Source of the DNA: Actinomycetes bacterium
Lineage (GTDB): Bacteria > Actinomycetota > Acidimicrobiia > Acidimicrobiales > RAAP-2
Direction of reading: 5' to 3'
NCBI GenBank assembly: GCA_021785695.1
Contig: JAJYEQ010000003.1
Span: 58,790-122,789 of the forward strand
Length of the DNA stretch: 64,000 nucleotides
This document shows, in pieces, positions 1 to 8,537 of the stretch. How positions within the stretch are numbered: the first letter of the stretch is position 1; every line of letters begins with the position of its first letter. The notes under the pieces are model-generated. The model was not told where the DNA came from, did no database searches, and was given only the letters and a program-made list of their open reading frames with translations. A program made the translations under genes and the position numbers.

Positions 1-109
1 ACAGCAGCATCGCGCCGATCAGCGACTCCTCGGCCTCCAGCGCGTGGGGGGGCACGCGGCTCCCCCCGGAAACCAGGGATGTCCCCCGCTCGGACTCAAC
101 CTGCGTCAT
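1..109 (-). CDS. dnaB: Replicative DNA helicase DnaB, N-terminal fragment (runs off window)
   Basis: Only the first 36 codons lie in the window, read leftwards from an ATG at 109. After about 18 variable residues the frame gives RVPPHALEAEESLIGAMLL, which matches the well-conserved start of DnaB helicase N-terminal domains (consensus PP.N.EAE.S.LGA.L). DnaB is the hexameric helicase that unwinds DNA at replication forks. It sits last in the rpsF-ssb-rpsR-rplI run, the usual place for dnaB in many bacteria, 113 nt after the L9 stop. The gene is cut by the window edge, not broken. Identity rests on the short N-terminal match plus context. Confidence 0.85.
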   Translation of the reverse strand, partial: MTQVESERGTSLVSGGSRVPPHALEAEESLIGAMLL

Positions 110-222
110 AAGACCTCAACGGTCGCCGAACTCCCCTGTGCCCATCAAGAGCAACAACGTGTGCATTTGGCTGTGACTTACCACACCACCACTGTGGCGC
201 GCGGGTGTGACAGCCCGTGGGC

Positions 223-672
223 TCAGCTGGCCGCGACGACCTCGACGCCGACGGTCGCCACCACGTCGCCGAAGAGCGACACGGTCACCTCAGCGGGGCC
301 GACCGCCTTGAGGTGCTCGGCCATGTGCACGGAGGATCGCTCGACGCTCACGCCGGTGGCCGCCCGCAGAGCGGCCGCCACGTCCGCCTCGGTCACCGAG
401 CCAAAGAGGCGTCCGGTGGTCCCGGCGCGCGCCGTGATGGTCACCCGGGACGACTCCAGGGCCGCCTTCTGGACCAGGGCGGCGTCGCGGGTGCGCGCGT
501 CGCGCAGATCGCGCGACCGGCGCATCGATGCGGCCTGGGAGGCCATGGTGTCCGTAGCCCGCAGGGCCACCCCGGTGGGCAACAGGAAGTTACGGGCGTA
601 CCCGGCGGCCACCTCGACCACCTCGCCGCGCCGGCCCAGGCCGGCGACGTCGTCACGCAGCAGGACCTGCAT
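223..672 (-). CDS. rplI: 50S ribosomal protein L9
   Basis: 149 residues beginning [19 protein letters not shown], the characteristic L9 N-terminal rRNA-binding domain, with the YARNFLLP motif near residue 28 and the C-terminal domain (GRLFGSVT near residue 88). Length is normal for L9. L9 binds 23S rRNA and helps hold reading frame. The ATG at 672 overlaps the rpsR stop (TGATG) and has a GGAGGAG Shine-Dalgarno sequence on its upstream side; a GTG one codon earlier (675) would be too close to that site. Fourth gene of the rpsF-ssb-rpsR-rplI-dnaB operon. Confidence 0.96.
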   Translation of the reverse strand: MQVLLRDDVAGLGRRGEVVEVAAGYARNFLLPTGVALRATDTMASQAASMRRSRDLRDARTRDAALVQKAALESSRVTITARAGTTGRLFGSVTEADVAAALRAATGVSVERSSVHMAEHLKAVGPAEVTVSLFGDVVATVGVEVVAAS

Positions 673-1124
673 CACTCCTCCTCACCCGTCAGGGCCGCCA
701 CCGTCTCGCTGGCGTCGTCGACCACCGCGTCGTCGACCTCCACGACCTCGACCTCCCCGACCTCCTCGACCGACCCGGCACGAGCGGCATCGCGGTCGGG
801 ACGCGGCCCGCGACCGCGGTCGTCACGGCCGCGACCACCACGCCGCTCCGTGACGGTGCGCTGGGTGTAGGGCAGCAGGGCGAGCTCGCGAGCCGTCTTG
901 ATGGCCTCGCCCACGTCGCGCTGGTGCTGCTGGCAGTTGCCGGTCACGCGGCGGCCACGAATCTTGCCGCGGTCCGAGATGTACTTGCGCAGCTGGGCCA
1001 GGTCCTTGTAGTCGACCGACGACACGCCCTGCTGGCAGAACGCGCAGGGCTTCTTCTTCATCCCGCGGCGCGGGTCCAGCTTGGGAGCGCGCTTGGGGGG
1101 CTTGGGATTGTTGATGCGAGGCAT
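672..1124 (-). CDS. rpsR: 30S ribosomal protein S18 with long charged C-terminal tail
   Basis: Residues 1-84 are a complete S18 ([36 protein letters not shown], ending in the LALLPYT motif). S18 packs against S6 on the 30S platform. The N-terminal CxxC plus later cysteine suggests the zinc-binding form. The protein does not stop there: about 66 further residues follow, first Arg/Gly-rich ([14 protein letters not shown]) then strongly acidic ([13 protein letters not shown]...GEEE). Typical S18 is 75-90 residues, so this is nearly double length. The ATG overlaps the ssb stop (TAATG), so translation is probably coupled. The tail is in frame with no sign of a frameshift. Confidence 0.95.
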   Translation of the reverse strand: MPRINNPKPPKRAPKLDPRRGMKKKPCAFCQQGVSSVDYKDLAQLRKYISDRGKIRGRRVTGNCQQHQRDVGEAIKTARELALLPYTQRTVTERRGGRGRDDRGRGPRPDRDAARAGSVEEVGEVEVVEVDDAVVDDASETVAALTGEEE

Positions 1125-1570
1125 TAGAAGGGCTCCTCATCGAAGGTGTAGGGCGTGGGGTCGTGGGGTCGGGCGCTCGCGGGGCGCTCTTCGCGGGCCG
1201 GGGCGTCCGGGCGCGGCGTGCGCGTCACCACCGCGGTGGCGAAGCGCAGCGACGGCGCGATCTCGTCGGCGTTGATCTCGACGACCGAGCGCTTCTCGCC
1301 GTTGTCGGTCTCCCAGCTGCGCTGCTCGAGCCGGCCGGTCACGACGACCCGCGTGCCCTTGGCCAGCGAGTTGGCGGCGTTCTCGGCCAGGGCACCGTAT
1401 CCGGTCACCTCGAAGTACGAGACGCGCTCCTCCCACTCCTGGGTCGTGCGATTCTGCCAGCGGCGGTTCACGGCGATGGAGATGCGCACCGCCGCCTGGC
1501 CGCTGTTGAGGAACTTGAGTTCCGGGTCCCGCGTCATGTTGCCGACCACGGTGATGGAGTTGTCCGGCAT
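1124..1570 (-). CDS. ssb: Single-stranded DNA-binding protein
   Basis: 148 residues. The OB-fold spans about residues 5-112 ([51 protein letters not shown]). A short disordered linker follows, then the acidic tip DEEPF, the family's partner-docking tail (DDxPF type) that recruits replication and repair proteins. SSB coats single-stranded DNA during replication and recombination. It lies between rpsF and rpsR as in most bacteria; its stop overlaps the rpsR start by one base. The linker is shorter than in many actinobacterial SSBs. Confidence 0.96.
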   Translation of the reverse strand: MPDNSITVVGNMTRDPELKFLNSGQAAVRISIAVNRRWQNRTTQEWEERVSYFEVTGYGALAENAANSLAKGTRVVVTGRLEQRSWETDNGEKRSVVEINADEIAPSLRFATAVVTRTPRPDAPAREERPASARPHDPTPYTFDEEPF

Positions 1571-1598
1571 GGGTGTCTCCTTGATCTCGCTGGGTTGC

Positions 1599-1916
1599 TT
1601 AGGCCGGCACCGGGCTGGTGCGGCCGGCGCGCTCGTTGCGCCGCAGGATCTTGAAGCGCAGGACCTCGTCGCTCAGGGTCAAGATGCGGTGCAGCTCGTC
1701 CACCGTGGACGCCGTTCCCGCGAACTCCACCACGACGTAGTAGCCCTCCTTGCGCTTCTTGATCTCGTACGCCAACGCGCGCTTCCCCCAACGGTCGAGG
1801 GCGCCCACGGTGCCGTCATGGGCCCGAATGGTGTCTAGGGCTCGATCCAAGGACGTCTGGATCGTCTGGGCGTCCACCGTCGTGTCGAACACGATCATGG
1901 TCTCGTAGGGCCTCAT
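1599..1916 (-). CDS. rpsF: 30S ribosomal protein S6
   Basis: 105 residues starting MRPYETMIVFDTTVD, with the S6 core (RWGKRALAYEIKKRKEGYYVVVEF near residues 43-66, VLRFKILR near residues 86-93). Normal length. S6 forms a heterodimer with S18 on the 30S platform, and both are encoded in this operon. The ATG at 1916 is preceded by a purine-rich GAGGGAAAGGA stretch that serves as ribosome-binding site. First gene of the rpsF-ssb-rpsR-rplI-dnaB run; two hairpins lie just upstream (see separate entry). Confidence 0.96.
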   Translation of the reverse strand: MRPYETMIVFDTTVDAQTIQTSLDRALDTIRAHDGTVGALDRWGKRALAYEIKKRKEGYYVVVEFAGTASTVDELHRILTLSDEVLRFKILRRNERAGRTSPVPA

Positions 1917-1938
1917 GGCCTGTTCCTTTCCCTCTGGT

Positions 1939-1970
1939 CCGGCTCCGCCGGGCTCCGTGAACTACGGAGC
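1939..1970 (-). promoter_or_regulatory. Paired hairpins in the rpsF leader
   Basis: Between panB and rpsF the minus strand can form GCTCCGT/ACGGAGC (1952-1970, 5-nt loop) followed at once by CCGGC/GCCGG (1939-1951, 3-nt loop). No U-run follows either, so a terminator for panB is unlikely. S6:S18 complexes are known to autoregulate rpsF mRNA through a leader that mimics 16S rRNA in several phyla; this position fits, but I cannot confirm that motif. Confidence 0.35.
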
Positions 1971-2025
1971 AGGGTTGCCCGTCAGCGACGGGAGGACAAG
2001 TCTACCGCGCCCGGCGAGGGGGCGG

Positions 2026-2847
2026 CTACTCGGACAGTCCGGCCGGCGTCGCGTAGGTCTCGGCCGGTCCGGGGAACCGACCCTCGCGCACGTCGTCGCG
2101 GTAGTGGGTCACCGCCTCGGTGATCGCCGAGCCCAGGTTGGCGTAGGCGCGCACGAACTTCGCGGTCGGCCGTCCCGAGAGCCCCAGCAGGTCGTGGAAC
2201 ACCAGCACCTGGCCGTCCGTGTCGGGTCCCGCGCCGATGCCGATGGTCGGGATCTCCAGCGCCTCGGTCACCGCCGTGCCGACCACCCCGGGCACGCCCT
2301 CGACCACGATGGCGTAGGCGCCGGCCTCCTGCACCGCGATCGCGTCCTCGACCAGCCGGTCGGCGGCCTCGCGGGTGCGGGCTTGCACCTTGAACCCACC
2401 GAAGGCCAGCATGCTCTGGGGTGTCAGCCCCACGTGGCCCATGACCGGGATCTCGGCGTCGATCAGCGCGTCGATGACCGCCACGCGCTCGCGGCCGCCC
2501 TCCAGCTTGACGGCCTGGGCGCCCGCGCGCACCAGGATCGCGGCGTTGCGCACTGCGTCGACCACGCCCAGGTGGTAGCTGAGCCACGGCATGTCGGCCA
2601 CGAGGTGCGCCTGCGGCCGGGCCGCGGCCACGGCGCGCACGTGGTGGGCGATCTCCTCGACGGTCACGTGCAGCGTGTCGGCCTGCCCCAAGACGACGTT
2701 GGCCAGCGAGTCGCCGACCAGGATCGCGTCGACCCCCGCGGCGTCGACGTAGCGCGCTGCGGGTTCGTCGTAGGCGGTGACCATGACGATCGGCGCGGCT
2801 CCCAGGCGGCGCTTGCGAGCACGCAGTTCGGGGGCAGAGGGGCTCAT
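2026..2847 (-). CDS. panB: 3-methyl-2-oxobutanoate hydroxymethyltransferase (ketopantoate synthesis)
   Basis: 273 residues with the PanB signature throughout: MVTAYDEPAARYVDAAGVDAILVGDS (active-site region), ADMPWLSYH, AVKLEGG, MGHVGLTPQS, GIGAGPDTDGQVLVFHDLLG. PanB transfers a hydroxymethyl group from methylene-tetrahydrofolate to 2-oxoisovalerate, the first committed step to pantothenate and coenzyme A. Length is typical. It starts 9 nt after the DUF5318 stop, and the TAG of that stop doubles as the first bases of a TAGGCT hexamer six bases before this ATG, so panB may have its own leaderless promoter. No other pan genes are in the window. Confidence 0.95.
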   Translation of the reverse strand: MSPSAPELRARKRRLGAAPIVMVTAYDEPAARYVDAAGVDAILVGDSLANVVLGQADTLHVTVEEIAHHVRAVAAARPQAHLVADMPWLSYHLGVVDAVRNAAILVRAGAQAVKLEGGRERVAVIDALIDAEIPVMGHVGLTPQSMLAFGGFKVQARTREAADRLVEDAIAVQEAGAYAIVVEGVPGVVGTAVTEALEIPTIGIGAGPDTDGQVLVFHDLLGLSGRPTAKFVRAYANLGSAITEAVTHYRDDVREGRFPGPAETYATPAGLSE

Positions 2848-2853
2848 GGCCCG

Positions 2854-2859
2854 AGCCTA
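2854..2859 (-). promoter_or_regulatory. Candidate -10 box of panB (leaderless)
   Basis: TAGGCT on the minus strand, ending 6 nt before the panB ATG. Its TAG is the stop codon of the upstream DUF5318 gene. Confidence 0.4.
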
Positions 2860-3267
2860 GGCGCGCCCCCGCATCGGTCGCCGGGTACGCCCCCCCGCCG
2901 GCCAGCGCCGGGCCAGGTGGTGGAACGCGCACCCCCCGCAGACCTCCACCGCGTAGCACTGCACCGGCTCCTCGCGGCGCTCGAAGCGCGCCAGCTCCGC
3001 GCGCGTCGAGGGACAGGCCCCGCCGGCGGGCAGGCGCGGGCCGAAGACGTAGGTGACCTCGACCAGCTCGGGGCCGTGGCACACCGGGCAGCGCTCGCCG
3101 GTGCCGCGCCCGAAGTTGCGCGCCGCGCGCAGCAGTTCGGGGTGCGCGTCGCAGACCTCGTCACGAGACACCTGGCCGGCGGCCAGGCGGGCGAGGAGTG
3201 CGTGGCGCACCAGACCGAACTCGACCACCGCTCCAGCGGCGGAGGTCGTGCGCGGAGCCTGATGCAT
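2857..3267 (-). CDS. DUF5318 family protein
   Basis: 136 residues, MHQAPRTTSAAGAVVEFGLVRHALLARLAAG. Features: an N-terminal helical region, then cysteine pairs CPVC (residues 60-63), a lone Cys (84), CYAVEVCGGC (residues 104-113) and a following HH. This fits a small zinc-ribbon-like protein. The pattern matches the actinobacterial DUF5318 family, whose function is not known. An open frame continues far upstream of 3267, but conserved sequence begins at this ATG, and a TAGTCT hexamer lies 7 nt upstream, so I placed the start here. Divergent from padR; followed at 9 nt by panB. Confidence 0.75.
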   Translation of the reverse strand: MHQAPRTTSAAGAVVEFGLVRHALLARLAAGQVSRDEVCDAHPELLRAARNFGRGTGERCPVCHGPELVEVTYVFGPRLPAGGACPSTRAELARFERREEPVQCYAVEVCGGCAFHHLARRWPAGGRTRRPMRGRA

Positions 3268-3274
3268 GTGCGCG

Positions 3275-3280
3275 AGACTA
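3275..3280 (-). promoter_or_regulatory. Candidate -10 box of the DUF5318 gene (leaderless)
   Basis: TAGTCT on the minus strand, 7 nt before the ATG at 3267; transcription would begin at or next to the start codon. Confidence 0.45.
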
Positions 3281-3313
3281 TCCCTCGGGCGCGACCCGAT
3301 CGTGTCAGTGAGT

Positions 3314-3351
3314 TTGCTACATCGATATATCGAGTTGATATAATCGACCGC
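3314..3351 (+). promoter_or_regulatory. padR promoter with palindromic operator
   Basis: A perfect TATAAT lies at 3339-3344, 7 nt before the GTG of padR, so the mRNA is probably leaderless. A TTGCTA hexamer (3314-3319) could be the -35 box, though its 19-nt spacing is long. Between them is the perfect 12-bp palindrome TCGATATATCGA (3322-3333), and a related ATATAATCGA follows. PadR proteins usually repress their own genes through such dyads; autoregulation here is inferred. This AT-rich patch is conspicuous in a ~70% GC context. Confidence 0.6.
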
Positions 3352-3969
3352 GTGCTGGACATCGCCATCTTGGGACTGCTCATGGAGCGCGACCATCATG
3401 GCTACGAGCTGCGGGTGCAGCTGCGCGAACGGCTGGGCCTGGCGAGCAACGTCTCGTTCGGCTCCATCTACCCCGCCCTGGCCCGCCTGGAGCGCCACGG
3501 CAGCGTCGAGACCGTGACCAGTCCCGACGGCCGGCTGAACGCGCTGTCGACGGGCTCGCTGTCGGGCGAGCGCGCGAGCCTGCGATCGTTGCGCACCACG
3601 TCGGGTCTGGGACGGCGGGGCCGCAAGGTCTACCGGATCACCGAGCGGGGCCGCCAGGAGTTCGCCCGGCTGCTCGCCGACCCGACCACGATCGACTCGG
3701 GGCGCAGCTTCTCGCTGCGCGTGGCTCTGGCGCGCTACCTGACGCCGGCCCTGCGCGTGACCCTGCTGGACCGGCGCCGCGTGGCGCTGCTCGAGCGCTT
3801 GGAGGAGCTGCGCGCCAGCACCCAGGCGCCGGACCTGGACGCCTACGCGCGGGCCGTCATCGAGCACGGCGCGCGCGCCATCGAGTTCGAGCTGGCCTGG
3901 GTCGACGAGCTGCGCGCCCAGGAGCATCGCGTAGAGGACAAGGACAGCTTCGCGAGCGACGCGAGCTGA
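3352..3969 (+). CDS. PadR family transcriptional regulator
   Basis: 205 residues. The winged-helix PadR domain is at the N-terminus: [29 protein letters not shown]...[19 protein letters not shown], then [17 protein letters not shown]. About 30 residues ([18 protein letters not shown]) are inserted in the wing; I recall a similar insert in other actinobacterial PadR proteins beside ino1, so it is not a frameshift. The rest is the helical dimerisation half (PadR_C-like). The start is the GTG at 3352, which places LDIAILGLL where the family begins; the open frame runs far upstream but only as a shadow. It sits 19 nt before ino1, an arrangement also seen in mycobacteria, so it may regulate inositol synthesis. 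Confidence 0.88.
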   Translation: MLDIAILGLLMERDHHGYELRVQLRERLGLASNVSFGSIYPALARLERHGSVETVTSPDGRLNALSTGSLSGERASLRSLRTTSGLGRRGRKVYRITERGRQEFARLLADPTTIDSGRSFSLRVALARYLTPALRVTLLDRRRVALLERLEELRASTQAPDLDAYARAVIEHGARAIEFELAWVDELRAQEHRVEDKDSFASDAS

Positions 3970-3988
3970 CGGACGAGGAAGGGAAGCA

Positions 3989-5098
3989 ATGGGGAAGATT
4001 CGCGTGGCGATCGCGGGCGTGGGCAACTGTGCCAGCTCGCTGGTCCAAGGAGTCAGCTACTACCACGACGCCAAGCCGGGCGAGCGCGTCCCGGGCCTGA
4101 TGCACGTGGTCCTGGGTGGTTACCACGTCCACGACATCGAGTTCGTGGCGGCCTTCGACGTCGACGCGTCCAAGGTGGGCAGCGACCTCGGCAAGGCCAT
4201 CGACGGGGGACAGAACAACACCATCCGCTTCGCGCCGGTCGCCTCGATCGGGGTCACCGTGCAGCGGGGTCCGACCCTCGACGGGTTGAACCGCTACTAC
4301 CGCGAGGCCATCGACGAGTCGCCGGCCGAGCCCGTCGACGTGGTCCAGGTGCTGCGCGACTCGGCTGCCGACGTCCTGGTGTCGTACCTGCCCGTGGGCT
4401 CCGAGGAGGCCCAGCGCTTCTACGCCCAGGCGGCGATCGACGCTGGCGTGGCCTTCGTCAACGCCATCCCGGTCTTCATCGCCTCGGACCCGGAGTGGGC
4501 GGCCAAGTTCCGCGACGCCGGCGTGCCGATCATCGGCGACGACATCAAGAGCCAGGTCGGCGCCACCATCGTCCACCGGATCCTGACCCGGCTCTTCGAG
4601 GACCGGGGCCTGGCGCTGGACCGCACCTACCAGCTCAACGTGGGCGGCAACATGGACTTCAAGAACATGCTCGACCGCGACCGCCTCGAGTCCAAGAAGA
4701 TCTCCAAGACCCAGTCGGTCACCTCGCAGATCGAGACCAGCCACATGGGGCCCGACGACATCCACATCGGTCCCAGCGATCACGTGCCGTGGCTCCAGGA
4801 CCGCAAGTGGGCCTATATCCGCATGGAGGGCCGCAACTTCGGTGACGTCCCCTTGAACCTCGAGCTCAAGCTCGAGGTCTGGGACTCCCCCAACTCGGCC
4901 GGGGTCATCATCGACGCCGTGCGCTGCGCCAAGATCGCCCTCGACCGGGGGATCGGCGGCCCGGTCATCGGCCCGTCGGCCTACTTCATGAAGTCCCCGC
5001 CGGTCCAGTACCACGACGACGACGCCCTCAAGCTGGTCGAGGCCTTCGCCGACGAGGGGGCGCCGAACCCCGCGTGGCCCGAGGTGCGCGCGAACTAG
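3989..5098 (+). CDS. ino1: Inositol-3-phosphate synthase
   Basis: 369 residues, the length of actinobacterial Ino1. The N-terminal Rossmann motif is [16 protein letters not shown]. Later conserved parts include [52 protein letters not shown] and [13 protein letters not shown]. The enzyme uses NAD to convert glucose 6-phosphate to inositol 3-phosphate, the source of inositol for phosphatidylinositol and, in many actinobacteria, mycothiol. A GAGGAAGGGAAG ribosome-binding stretch precedes the ATG. It follows padR closely and probably shares its promoter. Its TAG stop shares the palindrome CTAG with the stop of the convergent cca gene. Confidence 0.96.
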   Translation: MGKIRVAIAGVGNCASSLVQGVSYYHDAKPGERVPGLMHVVLGGYHVHDIEFVAAFDVDASKVGSDLGKAIDGGQNNTIRFAPVASIGVTVQRGPTLDGLNRYYREAIDESPAEPVDVVQVLRDSAADVLVSYLPVGSEEAQRFYAQAAIDAGVAFVNAIPVFIASDPEWAAKFRDAGVPIIGDDIKSQVGATIVHRILTRLFEDRGLALDRTYQLNVGGNMDFKNMLDRDRLESKKISKTQSVTSQIETSHMGPDDIHIGPSDHVPWLQDRKWAYIRMEGRNFGDVPLNLELKLEVWDSPNSAGVIIDAVRCAKIALDRGIGGPVIGPSAYFMKSPPVQYHDDDALKLVEAFADEGAPNPAWPEVRAN

Positions 5099-6534
5099 CC
5101 CGCTGACTCGGGCTGCTCGCTCCACCAGGCGAGCAGGCGAGCGCGGGCGTCTTCCGCACTGACCTCGCCCTCGTCCAGACGGATCTCCATCAGGTGGGCC
5201 AGGGCACGCCCGATCACCGGCCCGGGGGGGAGACCCAGCTCGGCCATGACCTGGTTGCCGTCCAGGGCCGGACGCAGACGCCGCAGGTCCTCCTGGGCCT
5301 CCAGCTCGACGATGCGCCGCTCGAGCTCGTCCATGCGGCGGGCGAACGTCGCCACCTTGCGGGCGTTGCGGGTCGTGGCGTCACAGCGCGTGAGCTCGTT
5401 CAGCTGCTCGAGCAGCGGCCCGGCGTCGCGCACGTAGCGGCGCACCGCGCGATCGGTCCAGCCCAGCTTGTAGGTGTGGAAGCGCAGGTGCAGCTCGACC
5501 AGGGCGCTCACGTCGTCGATGATCGCCTGGGGGTACTTCAGGGCCACCAGGCGCGCCCGGGCCATCTTGGCCCCGACCACCTCGTGGAAGCGGAACGTGA
5601 CGCCCTCGTCGCTGATGGCCCGGGTGCGGGGCTTGCCGATGTCGTGCAGCAGCGCGGCCAGGCGCAACGTGAGATCGGGCGACGCCTTATCGACCACCGC
5701 CATCGTGTGGCGCAGGACGTCCTTGTGCTGGTGGAGGGGATCCTGCTCGAGCTGCAGCGCGGGCAGCTCGGGCAGGAACTGGTCGGCCACCCCGGTGCGA
5801 ACCAGGAAGTCCAGCCCGATCGAGGGGCGCGGCGTCGCCAGCAGCAGATCCAGCTCGCCCCGCACCCGCTCCACCGACACCTTGGCCAAGGCGGGCGCCT
5901 CGGCCCGGGCCGCCTCCTCGATCGACGGGTCGATCTCCAGGGCGAAGCGCGCCGCGAAGCGAGCCGCGCGCAGCATGCGCAGCGGGTCGTCACGGAACAG
6001 CCCGCCCGGCTCGGCCGGCGTCCGCAGCCGGTGCGCGAACAGGTCGGCAATCCCGCCGTGCTCGTCGATCAGCGCGCGCGTGTCCGAGCGCTCCTCGGCC
6101 AGGGCGATCACGTCGAGGGCGATGGCGTTGATGGTGAAGTCCCGACGGGAGAGGTCCTCGGACAACGAGTCCCCCCACTGCACCGCGGGCTTGCGCGAGT
6201 GCGCCACGTAGGACTCGGAGCGGAACGTCGTCACCTCGACCTTGAGGCCCGAGGCCCGCACGATGCCCCCAATGGTGCCGAACTCGCGCCCCTGCTCCCA
6301 CAGGGTCGCGCACAGGGGCGCCAGCAGGAGCGTGATCTCCGGGGGGCGCGCATCGGTCGTGAAGTCGATCTCCTGCTCGTCGCGCGGCGCCACCCCGATC
6401 AGCGCGTCTCGGACGGCGCCACCCACCGCGAAGAGGGAGTGGCCGGCCTGGGCGAACCGCTCCGCCAGCGGTCGGGCCAGCGCCACCAGTTCGAGGAGGC
6501 GGTCGTGTGTCGAGTGGTCGGCAGGTGCGGGCAC
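5095..6534 (-). CDS. cca: CCA tRNA nucleotidyltransferase
   Basis: About 479 residues. The nucleotidyltransferase core has [14 protein letters not shown] and the metal site [11 protein letters not shown] (residues ~33-62), then [19 protein letters not shown] and the RNA-binding [20 protein letters not shown]. An HD hydrolase domain follows ([29 protein letters not shown]...FHEVVGA), typical of the class II enzymes that add CCA to tRNA 3' ends. The start is taken as the GTG at 6534, since a TACCCT -10-like box lies 9 nt upstream; the frame extends further left of the divergent gene's promoter without family similarity. It corresponds in position to mycobacterial pcnA near oriC. Confidence 0.9.
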   Translation of the reverse strand: MPAPADHSTHDRLLELVALARPLAERFAQAGHSLFAVGGAVRDALIGVAPRDEQEIDFTTDARPPEITLLLAPLCATLWEQGREFGTIGGIVRASGLKVEVTTFRSESYVAHSRKPAVQWGDSLSEDLSRRDFTINAIALDVIALAEERSDTRALIDEHGGIADLFAHRLRTPAEPGGLFRDDPLRMLRAARFAARFALEIDPSIEEAARAEAPALAKVSVERVRGELDLLLATPRPSIGLDFLVRTGVADQFLPELPALQLEQDPLHQHKDVLRHTMAVVDKASPDLTLRLAALLHDIGKPRTRAISDEGVTFRFHEVVGAKMARARLVALKYPQAIIDDVSALVELHLRFHTYKLGWTDRAVRRYVRDAGPLLEQLNELTRCDATTRNARKVATFARRMDELERRIVELEAQEDLRRLRPALDGNQVMAELGLPPGPVIGRALAHLMEIRLDEGEVSAEDARARLLAWWSEQPESAG

Positions 6535-6543
6535 TGGGCATGA

Positions 6544-6549
6544 AGGGTA
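6544..6549 (-). promoter_or_regulatory. Candidate -10 box of cca (leaderless)
   Basis: TACCCT on the minus strand, 9 nt before the GTG at 6534, back to back with the plus-strand -10 box of the DUF6049 gene. Confidence 0.35.
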
Positions 6550-6579
6550 GTTCTCCCATTCGCTGCGGGGGGACGCCGG

Positions 6580-6585
6580 TAGCCT
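6580..6585 (+). promoter_or_regulatory. Candidate -10 box of the DUF6049-murJ operon
   Basis: TAGCCT lies 8 nt before the ATG at 6594; no Shine-Dalgarno sequence is present, which fits a leaderless transcript. Confidence 0.4.
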
Positions 6586-6593
6586 TGGACAGC

Positions 6594-8537
6594 ATGGTCG
6601 GGCACAGGCCGCGGTGGCGGCGGTCGTGGTGGTTGCTCCCGCTCGCCCTCCTCGCTCTCCCGCTCCCCCTCCCCGCCTCGGCGGCGACCCCCGCAACGTT
6701 CCAGGTTCTGCGTCAGAGCCCGACGGCCAACCTGGTCCGCACGGGGGTGGGCCGCGTGGTGCTGGACCTGGCCCTGCCCGAGCGCACGGGGGCGAGCGTG
6801 CGGGCCACGATGTACCCCCGGCTGGTCATGCTCTCCCAGATCGGCCCGATCGTCGCGGGCACAGGCGTCGCGGGTCCGGGCCTGGCCTCGACGCCGCTGA
6901 TGAACCCGCGCTGCGGTCGACGCTCGGCGGCCGTCGTGGTCGCCGTGGTCGAGCAGGGTGCCCGGCCCCCGCGGACGCGATGCGGCGAGGGCGTGGTGCG
7001 CCTGCCGTGCCGGGGCTTCACCTGCGACGGCGTCTACCCGCTGCGCCTGCGCGTCGTCCAGGGCGGCCGTCTCGTGACCACCTGGTCGCTGCTGGCCGTC
7101 CAGGCCAGCCATGTGCTCCAGCCCGTCCGCTTCGCCTGGATCGCCACCCTCGACGCGTCGGCGTGGCAGCACCGCAAGCGCACCGAGGCGTTCCTCGACG
7201 CCCTGGCCCACCAGAGCGCCCTCCCCCTCACGCTCAGCGCCGACTACGACACCCTGGCCGCCGCGCTGACCTCGCCGATTGCCGGCCCGCGCTGGCGCCG
7301 GGCCCTGGCGCACGCGGTAGCCAGCCCCCTGCACCGCGCCGTCGCCGCCCCCCCGGCCCGGGCCGACCTCACCGGCCTGGCCAACGCCGGGCTGCACACC
7401 GAGCTGGTGCGCCAGGTCAACTTGGGCGCCCAGCTCTACGCGGCGGCCAGCGGGCGCTACGTCGACGGGCCGCTGCTGCTCAGCGGGCCCACGACGCCCG
7501 GCACGCTCGATGGCCTGGCCGGGGCCGGCGTCAGCGACGTCGTGCTGCCCGAGTCCGACTTGGGCACCGCGCCCTCGTCGACCCTGACGTGGGGCGAGCC
7601 CTTCCGGGTCACGGGAGCCACCGGCGTGACGGCCGTGGCCACCGACCAGCCCCTGTCCAATCTCCTCCTCGACAGCGCGATCGAGCCGGGTCGCCGTGCC
7701 GCCCTGGTCCTGGCCACGCTGGCCTTCTTGCACTTCGAGGCCCCCAACGCCACCGCGCCGCGCACCGTCGTCGTGGACACCCCCGCAGCCTCGGTCAGCC
7801 CCGCCGTGCTGGCCGACGTCGCCAGTGGCCTGACCGCCGATCCCTTCGTCGTGCCCACGGCCCTGGGACCAGCATTCGACTCGTCGCTGGTGGGGGCCGA
7901 CGGCGCGCCGACGGCGCGCGCGCTCGGCCCGTCGACGCCGAGCACCCTGTGGAGCCCCGCCAACGTGGCCGAGCTCCAGAGCGTGGCCAGTGAGGTTGAC
8001 GCCTTCACCGGCGCCATAACGTCGCGGGTCGAGTCGGTGGGACTGCGCGTGGCCCTGGCCGACGCCGAGGCCGTCGGGCCCGCCGGTGCGCGCCAGAGCC
8101 GCATCGCCGCGGTCGGGGCGCTGGTGGCCCACCAACTCGCGTACTTCTCCATCGACCCGGGCGCCATCACGCTGGCTGGCGCCGGCTCGGACCTGCCGAT
8201 CACCGTGCGCTCCGGCGCGCCCTACGCGCTGACCGGGGTCGTCCACCTGCTCACCTCGGATCTCACCTTCCCCAAGGGCTCGGCGGTCGCCGTGTCGGTG
8301 ACCCCGCCGATCACCGCCTTGCGGGTGCCCGTCGTCAGCCGAGGCGGCAGCCTGACCCTGCAGGTCAACCTGACGACGGCGAACGGCCAGCTCCTCATCG
8401 CCCACGCGGCCATCCAGGTGCGCGCCGCCGGAGCGTCACTGGTCGGCTACCTCCTGACCGCGGCGTCGATCCTGGTGCTGGCAGTCTGGTGGCTGCGCTC
8501 CTACCGCCGGCGGGCGCGGGGACGACACGCGCGATGA
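6594..8537 (+). CDS. DUF6049 family exported membrane-anchored protein
   Basis: 647 residues. An Arg-rich N-terminus and hydrophobic run (WWLLPLALLALPLPLPASAA, residues ~13-32) form a signal peptide. A large extracellular part follows, and one membrane segment near the C-terminus (LVGYLLTAASILVLAVWWLR) ends in a basic tail. This layout and its place between cca and murJ match the actinobacterial DUF6049 family (Rv3909 in M. tuberculosis), whose function is unknown; linkage with the lipid II flippase suggests an envelope role. The ATG at 6594 gives a sensible signal peptide. Its stop overlaps the murJ start by four bases (ATGA), so the two are translationally coupled. Confidence 0.82.
   Translation: MVGHRPRWRRSWWLLPLALLALPLPLPASAATPATFQVLRQSPTANLVRTGVGRVVLDLALPERTGASVRATMYPRLVMLSQIGPIVAGTGVAGPGLASTPLMNPRCGRRSAAVVVAVVEQGARPPRTRCGEGVVRLPCRGFTCDGVYPLRLRVVQGGRLVTTWSLLAVQASHVLQPVRFAWIATLDASAWQHRKRTEAFLDALAHQSALPLTLSADYDTLAAALTSPIAGPRWRRALAHAVASPLHRAVAAPPARADLTGLANAGLHTELVRQVNLGAQLYAAASGRYVDGPLLLSGPTTPGTLDGLAGAGVSDVVLPESDLGTAPSSTLTWGEPFRVTGATGVTAVATDQPLSNLLLDSAIEPGRRAALVLATLAFLHFEAPNATAPRTVVVDTPAASVSPAVLADVASGLTADPFVVPTALGPAFDSSLVGADGAPTARALGPSTPSTLWSPANVAELQSVASEVDAFTGAITSRVESVGLRVALADAEAVGPAGARQSRIAAVGALVAHQLAYFSIDPGAITLAGAGSDLPITVRSGAPYALTGVVHLLTSDLTFPKGSAVAVSVTPPITALRVPVVSRGGSLTLQVNLTTANGQLLIAHAAIQVRAAGASLVGYLLTAASILVLAVWWLRSYRRRARGRHAR

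Noticed and set aside
44-870. Plus-strand open frames over rplI and rpsR
   Set aside because: Low-complexity Arg/Pro-rich translations that mirror the ribosomal genes on the other strand; no family features or start signals.
1915-3351. Long plus-strand frame leading into padR
   Set aside because: The upstream 479 codons are a high-GC shadow of panB and DUF5318. Only the part from GTG 3352 shows PadR sequence and it has its own promoter.
3268-4026. N-terminal extension of the DUF5318 frame
   Set aside because: Antisense to padR, compositionally odd, and crosses the padR promoter; the conserved protein begins at 3267.
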